Source of the DNA: Dendrobium chrysotoxum
Lineage: Eukaryota; Streptophyta; Magnoliopsida; Asparagales; Orchidaceae
Direction of reading: 5' to 3'
DNA: 64,000 bases
NCBI GenBank assembly: GCA_019925795.1
Contig: CM034314.1
Location: forward strand, 21,631,774-21,695,773
Shown here: piece by piece, positions 63,121-64,000 of the stretch
Layout of the letters: the number at the start of each line of letters is the position of its first letter
How positions within the stretch are numbered: position 1 is the first letter of the stretch
Program-made: the position numbers and the translations under genes
The notes under the pieces: model-generated
What the model saw: only the letters and a program-made list of their open reading frames with translations
Database searches by the model: none
Told to the model about the DNA's origin: nothing

Positions 63121-64000
63121 TGATGTAGGACTAAATGGGTTTGTTGATGTTTTTATTTTGAAATTATACGCTTTTGAAAGAGCAAGAGCAATTAGTAACT
63201 TCCAACGATTTAAACGATAATTGAAAACACTAAAGCAATGATTTAGTTGAAGCAATAGAATACATGATAAAGATTTAGAACACAAAATAACCAATCAAAT
63301 CAGATTTTGCTTTAATGTGGTGTTTTCGAAAGAAATCTCTTAGTTAACATTTAGAATAGTCACTATGTAAGATCCCTCACTCAACTCTTTGATGATTGGT
63401 GGAAACGGAGAAAGCTTACATAATCTTTGTGATGCCACAATTGAGGAAAACTTAGAAGAGATAAGACTTAGAAGAGAGTTCACCTTTGTTAGGATTTGTA
63501 AGAAAGTCGCCACTGAATGGGAGGTTGTCATTGGTCGATAGCGGTGACAAGGGAAAAGAGGATTCTCTCCACGTAGTCTTCAACGGAGTGATCGTTCTCT
63601 AGATCAATGTCGAAGAACGGAGACCGGTGGATGTCAACGAACCCTTGGTTATCAAATACGAAGCTGTGATCACGTTCAAGATCAGCCATCCATGAGTAGA
63701 CGGTAAATTACAAGGTGCTGGAACTTTTGGATAGCAAACAAGGACCTTCAGGACAGCAGGACAACAATGGGAACTTGCTGAAATTTCTGGACAGCAAACT
63801 GAAATCGTCCAGACAGTAAATTGGGTGATTAAGGGAGGCAGGATAGCAGGATTATGTTGCTGAAATTTCTGGACAGCAACTTCAGGTTGAGCAGGATTAA
63901 TTTGGGAGAAAGGAAAATAGAGAAATAAAGGTGAGAATTGAAGGGGAAGGAGGAGGGGATTTAATTTCAGATTTTGATTTTGAATTGGAGGGAAGAAAAT
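63121..64000 (-). mobile_element. Start of another chromovirus-type LTR, runs off the window
   Basis: TGATGTAGGAC near 63121 resembles the LTR start TGATGTAGAA. 63210-64000 aligns with the body of LTR B (17380-18060): TTTAAACGATAA, GAAATC.CTT.GTTAACA, TAGTCACTATG.AAG, CCTCACTCAACTCT, and repeated GGACAGCAA further on. No primer-binding site lies to its left, so it is the outer (3') LTR of a - strand element or a solo LTR. Confidence 0.7.

Overview
The window is plant nuclear DNA. It is AT-rich and intron-rich, and it is dense in plant-type retroelements: chromodomain Ty3/gypsy elements primed by initiator Met-tRNA, RTE- and L1-type LINEs, and a TIR element. I cannot place it more precisely than flowering plant; the large repeat-filled introns suggest a large genome.

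One host gene runs on the + strand through almost the whole window: Xaa-Pro dipeptidase (prolidase, peptidase family M24). I could assemble eleven exons by protein similarity, GT-AG borders and matching phase: 3695-3874, 3953-4002, 10179-10239, 38503-38598, 38700-38849, 42270-42401, 50873-51000, 51572-51614, 61858-61941, 62021-62062 and 62158-62228. They join without frameshift into 345 codons plus two bases. They cover the N-terminal domain and the start of the metal-binding catalytic domain, including the first two metal-ligand aspartates. The remaining catalytic exons must lie beyond the right edge, if they exist. About 1 kb of coding sequence is spread over 58.5 kb.

The rest is mostly repeat-derived intron. 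Intron 2 (6.2 kb) holds sequence that looks organelle-like, interrupted by a short RTE LINE with a 17-bp target duplication. Intron 3 (28.3 kb) holds a TIR element, an L1 remnant split by an RTE copy, two nested chromoviruses (15985-23776 on the - strand inside the 5' remnant of one at 23777-28979 on the + strand), a GC-rich repeat, a 4-kb noncoding repeat (copy A) and unassigned sequence. Intron 6 (8.5 kb) holds a second, inverted copy of the GC-rich repeat and a 2.3-kb array of short perfect hairpins. Intron 8 (10.2 kb) holds another RTE copy, copy B of the 4-kb repeat and a tandem array with a unit of about 143 bp. A further chromovirus-type LTR begins near 63121 and runs off the window.

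The two most unusual patterns are the hairpin array (about 45775-48130) and an 18-nt hairpin repeated in copies A and B, with a compensatory base-pair change between them. No tRNA, rRNA, CRISPR array or second host gene could be supported. All assignments come from reading the sequence; no database search was run.
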